Translations under genes and position numbers: made by a program | Notes under the pieces: generated by a model | The model's database searches: none | What the model was told of the DNA's origin: nothing | Seen by the model: only the letters and a program-made list of their open reading frames with translations | In this document: one piece after another, positions 17,242-25,509 of the stretch | How the letters are laid out: each line of letters begins with the position of its first letter | Position numbering within the stretch: the first letter of the stretch is position 1 | Source: Neisseria uirgultaei | Lineage (GTDB): Bacteria; Pseudomonadota; Gammaproteobacteria; Burkholderiales; Neisseriaceae | Assembly (NCBI RefSeq): GCF_962719845.1 | Contig: NZ_CAUIYF010000003.1 | Location: forward strand, 62,001-126,000 | Reading direction: 5' to 3' | DNA length: 64,000 bases

Positions 17242-17659
17242 AATAATCTGTTACTGCTTTTGGTGAAAGTGGGGCATTGCATCGATTACAATAATGAATA
17301 AATGGAACTACTCCTTGATTGCAAGCTATTTCTTGATTATCGACGCTGATTACTTTCCCATTAAACTGTTTTTGAAATCTGTGGCAATAGGGGCAAATAG
17401 TTAAAAAAACTGTAGAAATCACACTATATACACCGAGCAATACAAATAACAGCATGAGCCAATCCATTAATTCATTGAAGTTAGAGATATGAAGAATTTG
17501 ATATTTCTGTAAAAAAACCAATAATCCCATAAAACCTGTATAAAAATATACAATTTTTGATGGTATCAATCTTCGTTGGAATCTTACGGCGATTTTTAGC
17601 TCACTTTCTCTGTTTTCAGGTTTAAATGGCATGATTTTGTCATAGTTATTCGTATCCAT
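17225..17659 (-). CDS. Hypothetical two-pass membrane protein with zinc-ribbon cysteines
   Basis: The 144-residue protein is unknown to me. Two hydrophobic segments lie near residues 34-52 (SKIVYFYTGFMGLLVFL) and 66-88 (LMLLFVLLGVYSVISTVFL). They are followed by two CxxC pairs, CPYCHRF and CNRCNAPL, about 30 residues apart, which could bind one zinc ion on the cytoplasmic side. Its stop overlaps the start of the next gene by a few codons. It is AT-rich and belongs to the repeat-flanked block. Confidence 0.6.
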   Translation of the reverse strand: MDTNNYDKIMPFKPENRESELKIAVRFQRRLIPSKIVYFYTGFMGLLVFLQKYQILHISNFNELMDWLMLLFVLLGVYSVISTVFLTICPYCHRFQKQFNGKVISVDNQEIACNQGVVPFIHYCNRCNAPLSPKAVTDYYENKA

Positions 17660-18032
17660 TGCTTATTTCCTTTTGCTTGGTTTTTCCGGTGAGTTGATTT
17701 TCTTTTTTTACATAGGCAACACATAAGCCGGCATCCGGCAATAGGCACTTGGCGATGCATGGGGGATTGATACCGCAGGCATGTGATGACACTGAGTACT
17801 TAGCTTTCGTTCCATGGTTCATTGGAAAATAGCTTGGGGGAGAGGAGGTTTAGAGGTGGGTTTATGGGCATAATTTAGGATTGCGATTAGTTAAAACAAA
17901 AAAGTAGGTAAGTGGTTTTAAGGCAGCCTGAAACCGAGTTCAGAGAAACCAAAACCGCGTGTGCATGAATGCACATCCTACCATTTCACTTTTTTGGTTG
18001 GTTACATAGGCTATGCTGGTTAGTAGTGCCAG
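17660..18032. repeat. Intergenic region with flanking direct repeat, copy B (17903-18022)
   Basis: No gene is seen in these 373 bases. The part 17903-18022 is the second copy of the repeat seen at 16601. It contains AGGCAGCCTGAA at 17921-17932, an exact match to the DUS dialect described for Kingella rather than the native Neisseria form. Confidence 0.75.
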
Positions 18033-18512
18033 TTAATCTACATCTTGATAAAGTTTATCTATAAAACTATCAAAATTAGGTGCGATGGGAACTGTAATCA
18101 TCTTGGTATTACCTAGTTCATCTTCGTAAAATTCATCATGATACATAAGTACGATGGATGGATTACTTGAATTTTTACGGTAATCAAAACAAATATAATC
18201 GCCATTTGCACTTATTCCAAATGCAACAACTTGGTTTCCATAGCCATATTCATCATCAATGCATGAATAGGTATAGATATTTTCATGACAGGAGGCATCT
18301 TTTTTATATCCTAAAAATAAAATATTTCTGTCATCTGTATTCTTATTATTATCAATAAAAATAAAACAATCTTCTTCGGGATATAAATAATCATGTTCAC
18401 TTATCAAATATATATACGATTTAGGGAATGTTACACCTAAATTTTCTGCAAATTTTTCAATGATTGAAGCAGAAACTTTTCCTTCATCTCTCCAGATATT
18501 TAATTTTTTCAT
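18033..18512 (-). CDS. SUKH (SMI1/KNR4) family immunity protein
   Basis: A 159-residue acidic protein with the SUKH fold pattern: a start with a helix (IIEKFAENLGVTFPKSYIYL), then ILFLGYKK, and the core VVAFGISANGDYICFDYR followed by PSIVLMYHDEF and the ending FDSFIDKLYQ. SUKH proteins neutralise nuclease toxins of polymorphic and contact-dependent inhibition systems. Its start codon directly follows or overlaps the end of the toxin frame, the usual toxin-immunity layout. It is AT-rich. It probably binds the WHH nuclease domain encoded just upstream, and is still needed against siblings that fire the toxin even though the local toxin frame is broken. Confidence 0.85.
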   Translation of the reverse strand: MKKLNIWRDEGKVSASIIEKFAENLGVTFPKSYIYLISEHDYLYPEEDCFIFIDNNKNTDDRNILFLGYKKDASCHENIYTYSCIDDEYGYGNQVVAFGISANGDYICFDYRKNSSNPSIVLMYHDEFYEDELGNTKMITVPIAPNFDSFIDKLYQDVD

Positions 18513-18828
18513 TATTCATTTCCTTGATTAACGTCCTTTTTTAATGCATTTTGACCAGTATGTCTAACTGCATCATGTATTTCCAACGGTACTAGCTGCA
18601 TGTTATTTGGTGCACTTTGTGCATTATGATGCCAAATATATCCATTAATAGTCCGTTTTCCAGCCATAATATCTTCTAACTGTGTGCTAGTAAAATTTGA
18701 TTTAGGAATTACCCCCTTTTCTATTGCATCTCGCAAGCTTCTTGTAGCCGCTCTCATTTGTCCGATAGTTGATAAAGAAGTATCTAATCGTGTGGTAAAT
18801 TTCGCTACATTATCGAAAATAGGCAAAC
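18512..18828 (-). pseudogene. C-terminal WHH-type HNH nuclease toxin domain, out of frame
   Basis: This frame encodes about 104 residues beginning LPIFDNVAKFTTRL and ending in a WHH/HNH nuclease signature: NGYIWHHNAQSAPNNMQLVP, then IHDAVRHTGQ. The two His after Trp and the later H-x-x-x-x-H-T-G are the metal and catalytic positions of the family. It lacks its own ribosome binding site and is cut off from the pretoxin part by a 2-bp insertion at 18828-18835. Removing one AC/GT unit from CCACACGG restores R-G-L-P-I-F across the junction. The toxin can be made only after reversion, slippage or recombination. Confidence 0.8.
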
Positions 18829-20067
18829 CACACGGCTATCATAAGCGATATTAGCTACCAAACTTTTCCCTGAAACAGGGTCTTTATAATCTACACGAAC
18901 TGATTTTCCACTTAAATTGGAGGTAACAGTTGAAGTATAATCAGATTTATTTTGATTGTTTACACTCTGTTGTGGTTTACGAGGGGCTGTTGTAGATGTA
19001 ATATTTTCTGCCCCATATCTTTTTTCTAGTTCCGTTCTAATTTTTTGTGGTTCATAAGGTAAATCAGCGCCTTTACGCGCATCTTGTATAGCTTCAACCA
19101 TCTTTTGGGTATTGCCTGCTGCTTTTGCTGCTTTATATGCTTTTTCAGCTTGATGCACTTTTTTGAGAGCATCTCCATATAGGGGGATAACTCCCATTGC
19201 GGCAAAAAAATAATCTCCTTTTGTTTTTGCTTCTGCAAACCCTTTCATATCCCCAATTACTGGAACAAAGTCAACCATGAATAAGGTTATTACTTTAATA
19301 TTTTCTTGTTGGTTTTGTTCAAAACGCTTTTGGCATTCTTGCCGAGAAGATAATTTTATACATGAGGATAAAAAGTCTCTTTGTATTCTTTCATCAGGGG
19401 TAAACCCTTCTCTATCCAAAATGCCATTATTCCCCACCGCACTCTTCGCATTCAAGCTGCCTTGTGCCCCATCTGTTGCGCTGTTGCCGACTGCCGCACC
19501 CGTAGTCGTACCCAATAAGTTTGTAATCGCTGAAACAGTTTCTTTCTCTTCTGCCGTTAAGTCGCTTCCTTTTTCTTTGCCATATAACCATTTGCTGATG
19601 TAAGGCGCAGCCGCTTCCGACCCGCCCGCACTCAATGCTCCTGCTAGAGCATTGTTGTCTCCTGCTGCGGCAACCGTTGCTCCTAATACCGCGTGGGCAA
19701 GAACGTGAGAGGTTTCTTGACTGGCGGTTAGTTTGCCATTCGCGTTTTGACCGGCTAAATCTTTAAAGTGCTGTCCAATCGTATACGATACGGCTGGCGA
19801 TGCGATAGCCGCAGCGATACCCGCTCCGCTTTGGGTCGGTGCAGTTAAGCCTGAGGCTAACATGTTGAGAATGACTTTGCCTTGTTGCCAATTATCTGCT
19901 TTTTCTGCCGTATCTTGAGCTTCATGGGCTTTGCGTTTGGCAGTTTCCATATCGCCATCGGCTAATGCCTCGGCTGCTGCTGTTTCGGATGCTTCTTTGT
20001 CTGCTTTGAGTTTGTCTAAATGTTGGTTAATCTCGGTATTGGCTTGTTGAACATTTTTACTAAAATC
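18829..20067 (-). pseudogene. CdiA/FhaB (TpsA)-like 3' cassette, N-terminally truncated and frameshifted
   Basis: The frame is open from just after a TAA at 20068-20070 and encodes about 410 residues of the C-terminal part of a two-partner-secretion exoprotein. There is a Lys/Glu/Ala-rich helical start, then the pretoxin region (TSHVLAHAVLGATVAAAGDN, LAGALSAGGSEAAAPYISKW) and a degenerate VENN motif, AVGNNG. A variable linker (DFVPVIGDMKGFAEAKTKGD) precedes the toxin. No signal peptide or haemagglutination domain is present, and no start codon with a good ribosome binding site is seen, so this matches the silent 3' cassettes (tpsC-like) that recombine into a full-length tpsA. The 3' end is displaced by a 2-bp insertion before the nuclease domain. 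Confidence 0.8.
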
Positions 20068-20158
20068 TTAACTGACGGTTCTTTGCAAATCCAGCTCGTT
20101 TTACACAGCTTCTTTGTTGAAGGTATTTTTCAGGTATGCCGCCCTGATTTGGAAAAGG

Positions 20159-20197
20159 TTGCACCCCTCGGGCAAACCGAAACCCTACTGCTGCGAA
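20159..20197. repeat. Direct repeat flanking the UPF0114-like relic (left copy)
   Basis: TTGCACCCCTCGGGCAAAC, then CTACTGCTGCGAA, recurs at 20792-20842 as the same first block and CTACCGCTGCGAA with a short insertion. The two copies enclose the relic. Confidence 0.65.
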
Positions 20198-20214
20198 GGC
20201 AGGATGCCCGACCG

Positions 20215-20736
20215 TTAAGGAAATTGCGAAAAACCCCTGCCTAGACGGCTTGGCGGGGGTTTTCCATAGGGACACCGATGCACACCATACGCGATTTTAT
20301 CCGTCAACGCCATTGCCGGAACCGGGAAACACGGATGAATCGGGCACTGCCGCATCGCTTGCTTTTCCGACACATTACCCGCGTTGATGAACGTTTGCAG
20401 CAGACGGACGGGCGAAATGCCGATAATCGGCAGCGGCAGGCACACTTCAAAAACCGAAGCATTCACGTTGCCCGACATTCCGGCCGGTCGGGATGTCTGC
20501 CGATCCGCAGGAGGGAGGCAAAGGTTTCGCAATCCCGTCAGAACCATCGTCGTCAGCTCGGCAATCATCGCCGCATCAATCAGGTTCGACACTGCCGACA
20601 TAATGGCGTTCGTATCCAAAACACCCGCTTCGGTTGCCAAGTTCCACAGGGATTTCAAAAATGCATAGGCATAAACCGCCCGAACCGCAATCAGCCCCGC
20701 ATAAATCGGCATGTGCAGCGGGCGGCTTGCAAACAT
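20215..20736 (-). pseudogene. UPF0114 (YqhA-like) membrane protein, probably decayed
   Basis: The translation resembles the UPF0114 family: VMFASRPLHMPIYAGLIAVR (family: ASRW-LLAP-Y-GL), FLKSLWNLATE, NLIDAAMIAELTTMVLTG, and IIGISPVRLLQTFINAGNVS followed by MALTDKI. The expected N-terminus MSENGLGN is in another frame upstream, so a frameshift separates start and body. Several Pro residues (HPCFPVPAMALTD) interrupt what should be a membrane helix. The tail after ALTDKI is unrelated. Imperfect 40-50 bp direct repeats flank the whole region. A GTG or ATG at 20736-20739 might still be used, so a divergent working gene is not excluded. Confidence 0.55.
20229..20263. terminator. Terminator-like hairpin
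   Basis: AAAACCCCTGCC and GGCGGGGGTTTT are inverted around a 10-base loop with A and T flanks; it could serve either strand. Confidence 0.7.
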
Positions 20737-20791
20737 CACTTTTGCCGGCCTCCCCGTCTCCGACCGCTGTTTCCCAATCCGTTTTCGGACA

Positions 20792-20842
20792 TTGCACCCC
20801 TCGGGCAAACAAAAGCGCGTGATTTCAATCTACCGCTGCGAA
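20792..20842. repeat. Direct repeat flanking the UPF0114-like relic (right copy)
   Basis: Right-hand partner of 20159-20197, sharing TTGCACCCCTCGGGCAAAC and a CTAC-GCTGCGAA end. Confidence 0.65.
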
Positions 20843-20927
20843 ATCTTCAATTTTTCACACCTGAAAACGCTTGCCGCCATACAGATGTGATATATTGATT
20901 CCATTTTAACGGACTTCGGAGAACGAC

Positions 20928-21812
20928 ATGAGCAGCGGAAATATCCACATCCACAGCATGACCGGCTTTGCCAACGCGGCGGCAGAGTGCGGCAGAAAAC
21001 GCATCAACCTCGACATCCGTGCCGTCAACCACCGCTTTTTGGACATTCAAATCAGGATGCCCGACGATTTGCGCCATTTGGAAAGCGGCATCCGCGAGCA
21101 GATTTCATCCCATCTGGCGCGCGGCAAAGTCGAATGCAAAATTCAAATCCAAGATGCGGAAAACAGCGGACAGTCCTTGGAACTCAACTCGGATTTGGTG
21201 AACCAGCTTGCCGAAATCAACAAAAACCTCCGCAAACATTATGATTTGGCAAAACTGGGCGTTGCCGATATTTTGCGCTTTCCGGGCGTATTGGCAAGCC
21301 AAAGGGAAAATGCGGACGCATTGGCAAAGGTTATTGCCGATTTGACCGATTCGGCACTGAAGGACTTTACCGCCGCACGCCGGCGCGAAGGGAAAAAATT
21401 GGGCGAACACCTGTTGCAACGCCTCGAGTCTATGGAAGAAATCATCGGGGCATTGGGCGAAATCTTCCCCGCGCTGGTGGAAGCGCATAAAGAAAAAATC
21501 CGCGCCCGCCTTGCCGAAGCCGTCGGCAGCATCGACAACGACCGCCTGCAACAGGAGTTTGCCCTGTTTGTCCAAAAATCCGATGTCGATGAAGAATTCA
21601 GCCGCCTGCGCACCCACATTGCCGAAGTGCGCCGTATCGTTACCGAACACAAAGGCAGCAGCGGAAAACGGCTGGACTTCCTGATGCAGGAATTAAACCG
21701 CGAAGCCAACACTTTGGGCAGTAAATCCATCGCTACCGAATGTACCCAAGCCTCGGTCGAGCTGAAAGTCCTGATCGAACAGATGCGCGAACAGGTGCAG
21801 AATATCGAATAG
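20928..21812 (+). CDS. yicC: YicC family endoribonuclease/RNA regulator
   Basis: A 294-residue YicC family protein. The N-terminus SMTGFANAAAECG and DIRAVNHRFLDIQIRMPDDL and the C-terminus DFLMQELNREANTLGSKS are the two conserved family blocks, joined by a long helical middle. Work on E. coli YicC shows an RNase that acts on the small RNA RyhB, and it may affect RNA more widely. Here it is monocistronic, with AACGGACTTCGGAGAACGAC giving a ribosome binding site before the ATG, and followed by a DUS-pair terminator. Confidence 0.93.
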   Translation: MSSGNIHIHSMTGFANAAAECGRKRINLDIRAVNHRFLDIQIRMPDDLRHLESGIREQISSHLARGKVECKIQIQDAENSGQSLELNSDLVNQLAEINKNLRKHYDLAKLGVADILRFPGVLASQRENADALAKVIADLTDSALKDFTAARRREGKKLGEHLLQRLESMEEIIGALGEIFPALVEAHKEKIRARLAEAVGSIDNDRLQQEFALFVQKSDVDEEFSRLRTHIAEVRRIVTEHKGSSGKRLDFLMQELNREANTLGSKSIATECTQASVELKVLIEQMREQVQNIE

Positions 21813-21837
21813 CCCTGCCTTTTTCTCCAAACATGAC

Positions 21838-21869
21838 AATGCCGTCTGGAACTTTTTTCAGACGGCATT
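21838..21869. terminator. DUS-pair terminator after yicC
   Basis: AATGCCGTCTGGAA (one change from the DUS) and TTCAGACGGCATT are inverted around a T-rich loop. Confidence 0.8.
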
Positions 21870-21902
21870 CTTTATCGGCTGAAAACCTCTGTTGCAAGCA
21901 AT

Positions 21903-22418
21903 TCAAGATTGTTCTTTCACATCCACCAACCTCGTTCCGACAAGGAAGTCATACAGAAACTGCCGGTCGGGATTCAGCAGTGCGAACCCCCATGGCAAAA
22001 TCAGCCAAACCAATGCCGCACCGAATGCATCCTTGGGCGGAATACCGAGCAGGTGGCGCAATCCCGCATAGGCTAGCATAGGAATGAAGACGATAAATAT
22101 GCACGCCCAAATAAAGCGCAGGCGCAGCAGGTGCAAAGACGGCTGTATGCCGTTAAGGTCGCACAAACCGATTTTCCATGTCCTCATTGCCAAAGTCTGC
22201 CCCTGTCCGTGCCAGTTGGCGCGGAAATACACCCACCACGAACCCATTATCAGGATACTGGTTACCAAGGCGGAAAGCAGGGTAGAAACAGGATTGAGGA
22301 AAATGGCGGCAATACCGGCAAGCAATGCTGCCAGACAGGTTGCCGCACCGACCAGCAGCATCTCATACAGCATGGCGGCAAAGCGGCGTTTGAGCGGGGC
22401 GGTTTTCAGTATCATCAT
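21903..22418 (-). CDS. RDD family membrane protein
   Basis: A 171-residue protein with the RDD pattern: APLKRRFAAMLYEMLLVGAA (Arg in the first helix region), then two or three membrane segments and the RTWKIGLCDLNG block with its Arg. The late FDAALVWLILPWGFALLNPD precedes the conserved Asp-rich end FLYDFLVGTRLVDV. RDD proteins include Na+/H+ antiporters and respiration-linked membrane proteins, but this one cannot be assigned. The start at 22418 (tandem ATG) is chosen because upstream codons translate a DUS. Confidence 0.8.
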   Translation of the reverse strand: MMILKTAPLKRRFAAMLYEMLLVGAATCLAALLAGIAAIFLNPVSTLLSALVTSILIMGSWWVYFRANWHGQGQTLAMRTWKIGLCDLNGIQPSLHLLRLRFIWACIFIVFIPMLAYAGLRHLLGIPPKDAFGAALVWLILPWGFALLNPDRQFLYDFLVGTRLVDVKEQS

Positions 22419-22433
22419 CTTTTCAGTCGGAAT

Positions 22434-22469
22434 ATGCCGTCTGAAACACCGGCGGGTTTCAGACGGCAT
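22434..22469. terminator. DUS-pair terminator
   Basis: ATGCCGTCTGAAAC and GTTTCAGACGGCAT inverted, between the 22493-22912 gene and the RDD gene. Confidence 0.8.
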
Positions 22470-22492
22470 TCATACAGATATGCCTCAGACGG

Positions 22493-22912
22493 TTAACGGT
22501 GCGGACGTTTCTGACCGCGCGACTGTTTTGCCGCCATTTGGTTGATTTCCTGACGGGACGGACGTTTTTTGAACATGGCATGCGCCTCGTCAACCGAACA
22601 TTTTTGCGACAGGCAGATTAAAGTAACGACATCCTTCTGGTATTGTCCGCCGCTATGATACATACGGCGCAGGTTGGCCTCATTGACTTTGCCTTTTTCC
22701 GGATCAATGTCGAATTTTTTCAGACGTTCGATAAACAGACGCTGCTGACGGCGGCTGGTCCAAACAAAACCGCCTGCGGCGGCAGCGACGATGATGGCGG
22801 CAAGCAGGATGGCAAGCGGCCAGGAATCGACAATCAATACGATAATGAGGCTTAAAACGGCGGTGGTCAGTAAAATCAGGCCGCCCAAGCGCAGTTTGGT
22901 CTTATTGTCCAT
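22493..22912 (-). CDS. Hypothetical inner-membrane protein
   Basis: The 139-residue protein has two N-terminal hydrophobic segments near residues 9-27 and 32-50, then a cytoplasmic basic domain. That domain has the phrases FDIDPEKGKVNEANLRRMYH and VVTLICLSQKCSVDEAHAMF, and ends in a basic tail KQSRGQKRPHR. I do not recognise a family. It lies about 120 bp downstream of holA, on the same strand. It could be a conserved Neisseria membrane protein of unknown role. Confidence 0.75.
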   Translation of the reverse strand: MDNKTKLRLGGLILLTTAVLSLIIVLIVDSWPLAILLAAIIVAAAAGGFVWTSRRQQRLFIERLKKFDIDPEKGKVNEANLRRMYHSGGQYQKDVVTLICLSQKCSVDEAHAMFKKRPSRQEINQMAAKQSRGQKRPHR

Positions 22913-23032
22913 AGGGTTGATGTTCCTTTATTGAGGTGGTCGTGCCGTCTGAAATGTTTTCGGACGGATTGGTGAATACTTTTCAGGATTAACGGTATTT
23001 TACAGTATTTTCGGATTTTAGGGATTGCCGCT

Positions 23033-24031
23033 TTATTCTGCCAGTGAAATGACGAGTTGTTTGAACGCCGCCCATGAATCGCCCTCTTCCGCACCTTTGA
23101 TAATCCTGTCGATTTGGGCACAGGTTTTAAGCGCGTCAAGCAGGCGGAAGATGGAAATCCGCTTGACCGCAAGCGGTGCGAGCGTCTGCTTGTCGCCCCA
23201 AAGTCTGAGGCTGTTGCGGACGGATTGGATGCTCTGCCCCTGCTTCAGGGCGGCGGCAAGCCGGATCAGCGTCCTGATGTCTTCGGCAACCGCCCACAGA
23301 AGCAGCACCGGTTCTTCGCCCTCTTCCCGCAATCCGTCCAAAAGCCTGCATACGCGCGGGACATCGCCCTTCATCCACGCGCCTGCCAGTTGGAACACGT
23401 CGAAGCGGGCAACATTGGCGACGGCGGTTTGCGCCTCATCGATATTTAGGGTATGTCCTTTCGGATACAGCAGCGCGAGCTTGTCGATTTCCTGACGCGC
23501 CGCCAACAGATTGCCTTCCACGCGCTCGGCAAACAGTGCCAATGCGTCTGCCTCGATACCCAAACCGATTTTGTCCAGCCGTCCGCGTATCCATTGGGGC
23601 AAAGCCGCCGCTCCGACCGGTTTGGCTTCCCACACTTCCCCCTTTGTCGCCAATGCGGCAAACCATTTGGACTGGAGCTGGGTTTTCTCCAGTTTGGGCA
23701 GTAAAACCAGCGTTACCGTATCTTCCGGCAGGCGGGCGGCAAAATCCTGCAACGCCTCGCCGCCGTTTTTGCCGGGTTTTCCGTTGGGGATATGCAGTTC
23801 CAACAGTTTCAAATCGGCAAACAGACCCGCACTGCCTGCGGTTTGCAGCAGTTCGTTCCAATCGAAAGACGCATCGGCGGTATAGGACTCGCGGTTGAGA
23901 TAACCCTGCTTCTTCGCAGCCGCCCTCAATGCGTCCAATGCCTCGATACGCAACAGTTCTTCCTCGCCGTGGATGACGTACAGCGGTTTCAAAGGCGCGT
24001 CCGTATCGATGCGTCCGATATGTGCCGCCAC
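23033..24031 (-). CDS. holA: DNA polymerase III delta subunit
   Basis: HolA is the clamp-loader subunit that opens the beta clamp. The 332-residue product starts with GTG (MAAHIGRIDTDAPLKPLYVI) and shows the clamp-loader phrase HGEEELLRIEALDALR near residue 21, the beta-contacting region LFADLKLLELHIPNGKPG, and the C-terminal helical collar (RISIFRLLDALKTCAQIDRI). Length is normal. The start lies one base after the lptE stop, so the two genes are translationally coupled, as in many proteobacteria where leuS precedes them. Here leuS is not adjacent. Confidence 0.93.
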   Translation of the reverse strand: MAAHIGRIDTDAPLKPLYVIHGEEELLRIEALDALRAAAKKQGYLNRESYTADASFDWNELLQTAGSAGLFADLKLLELHIPNGKPGKNGGEALQDFAARLPEDTVTLVLLPKLEKTQLQSKWFAALATKGEVWEAKPVGAAALPQWIRGRLDKIGLGIEADALALFAERVEGNLLAARQEIDKLALLYPKGHTLNIDEAQTAVANVARFDVFQLAGAWMKGDVPRVCRLLDGLREEGEEPVLLLWAVAEDIRTLIRLAAALKQGQSIQSVRNSLRLWGDKQTLAPLAVKRISIFRLLDALKTCAQIDRIIKGAEEGDSWAAFKQLVISLAE

Positions 24032-24032
24032 G

Positions 24033-24512
24033 TCATTCCGCCTTCAGAAAGGTCAGGCGGCGGACAATTTGTTCGGCGGCATCCTGCCGCATTTCCGCCC
24101 ACAGGGTTTCTTCTTCTTCCTGTTTGCCCAAAATTTCGTTGTCGGCATAAGCAAGGACGCGGCGGACGGACACGGTCATCGGTTTGCCGACCGGCTCGCC
24201 GCGTTTCAATACCTGCGCTTCAACCGTCAAGATTAAAAGATATTCGTTGATGACTGCCGCACGGGTAACGGTATAGGTTTCCTTGTTTTGGGAAACGCTG
24301 TCTATACGCAGGGTCATCTGCGCGCCGGCAGCATCGTCCACCCTGCCCGAAGCCTGATACAGCGCGGTTTCCAAAGGAAACTGCAATGCCTGTCCGCCTT
24401 CGATGTGCCAGCTCCGGTAGGTCAGCGGCGGAGAAATGCCGTCTGCACCTTTCAGGTGGAAACCGCACGCGCCCAGCATCAGCACTGCGGCAGTAAGAAA
24501 CAGTTTGTTCAT
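24033..24512 (-). CDS. lptE: LPS-assembly lipoprotein LptE
   Basis: LptE is the outer-membrane lipoprotein that plugs the LptD barrel and helps insert lipooligosaccharide. The 159-residue protein has a lipobox LGAC at residues 13-16 (MNKLFLTAAVLMLGACGFHL) followed by the typical GFHLKG. The middle alternates hydrophobic strands (LILTVEAQVLKRGEPV), and the C-terminus ends EMRQDAAEQIVRRLTFLKAE, as in the family. It is coupled to holA downstream. Confidence 0.92.
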   Translation of the reverse strand: MNKLFLTAAVLMLGACGFHLKGADGISPPLTYRSWHIEGGQALQFPLETALYQASGRVDDAAGAQMTLRIDSVSQNKETYTVTRAAVINEYLLILTVEAQVLKRGEPVGKPMTVSVRRVLAYADNEILGKQEEEETLWAEMRQDAAEQIVRRLTFLKAE

Positions 24513-24563
24513 GGCTTGCCTTTCTCAAAAGCACAAAGTCGGTAGATTATATCAGCGGCGTGT

Positions 24564-25343
24564 TCAGACGGCATTGCCGTCCAGCCAAATCAGGCTCGCC
24601 ATACGCCCTGTCGCTCCGTCGCGGCGGTAGGAAAAGAAAGTATCCCGTTCTAAAACCGTGCAATGCGTGCCGCCGTACACGCCGCCCACGCCTTCGCGCT
24701 TCAGAATCAGGCGGGCGAGCGCGTAAAGGTCGGCAAGGAATTTGCCGCCGCCTATGCCTTCAAATGCGGCGGCGGCTTCGGGCATGGGCGTGCAGAACGC
24801 ATCAAACACGTCCTGTCCGACTTCAAACGCATCCGCACTGATGGCGGGGCCGAGATACGCCATGATTTCGACAGGCGGAACCTTCATCGCGGCAATGGTG
24901 TTTTGCAATACGCCGCCCGCCAAACCGCGCCAGCCCGCGTGTGCGGCGGCAACCGCCGTACCTGCCCTGTCGCAAAATAGAACAGGCAGGCAGTCTGCGG
25001 TCATCACGGCACAGGCGGCTTTACCCGTGTCGTCCACGGAAGCGTCCGCATCGGGTGTGCCGCCCAACGCTTCGGCAGCGTTGACGACAATGGTGCTGTG
25101 GATTTGATTGAGGTAGGCAACGGGCAATCCGACCTGCTGTTGCACGATTTCGCGGTTGCGGCGCACGGCTTCGGGATTGTCGCCGACGTGCGTACCGAGG
25201 TTCAAACTCTGATACGCACCTTGGCTCACGCCGCCGTTGCGCGTGGTAATCAGGGTTTTCACATTGGCGGGCGCGGGCCAATCGGCGGTCAGGAAGTTTT
25301 TGCCTTTCGGGGCAAGATTTAGGGTTTCTGTGATGGTTTTCAT
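24564..25343 (-). CDS. pgeF: Purine nucleoside phosphorylase / polyphenol oxidase, YfiH (PgeF) family
   Basis: A 259-residue multicopper-oxidase-fold protein of the YfiH family. The metal-site residues appear in NQIHSTIVVN (His), MTADCLPVLF (Cys) and AAAHAGWRGLAGGVLQ (His). YfiH has been shown to act on adenosine and other purine nucleosides and to protect against wrong amino-acid use in peptidoglycan in E. coli. The length is typical and no signal peptide is present, so it should be cytoplasmic. It is upstream of lptE on the same strand with a 51-bp gap; an operon is possible. Confidence 0.9.
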   Translation of the reverse strand: MKTITETLNLAPKGKNFLTADWPAPANVKTLITTRNGGVSQGAYQSLNLGTHVGDNPEAVRRNREIVQQQVGLPVAYLNQIHSTIVVNAAEALGGTPDADASVDDTGKAACAVMTADCLPVLFCDRAGTAVAAAHAGWRGLAGGVLQNTIAAMKVPPVEIMAYLGPAISADAFEVGQDVFDAFCTPMPEAAAAFEGIGGGKFLADLYALARLILKREGVGGVYGGTHCTVLERDTFFSYRRDGATGRMASLIWLDGNAV

Positions 25344-25419
25344 TGGATATTGGAATAGGTGTGTGGCGGAAAGGGTTGATTAACTGCATTTGGGGCAAAT
25401 GAATGCTTGTTTTTTCGTC

Positions 25420-25439
25420 ATTCCCGCACAGGCGGGAAT
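25420..25439. repeat. dRS3 repeat
   Basis: ATTCCCGCACAGGCGGGAAT fits the dRS3 form ATTCCC-N8-GGGAAT. Confidence 0.85.
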
Positions 25440-25509
25440 CCGGAGATTCGGGATTGTTTTCAAACGTTCGGGTTCGGATTCTTGCAGGCGCGGGAATGAT
25501 GCCCTTATA

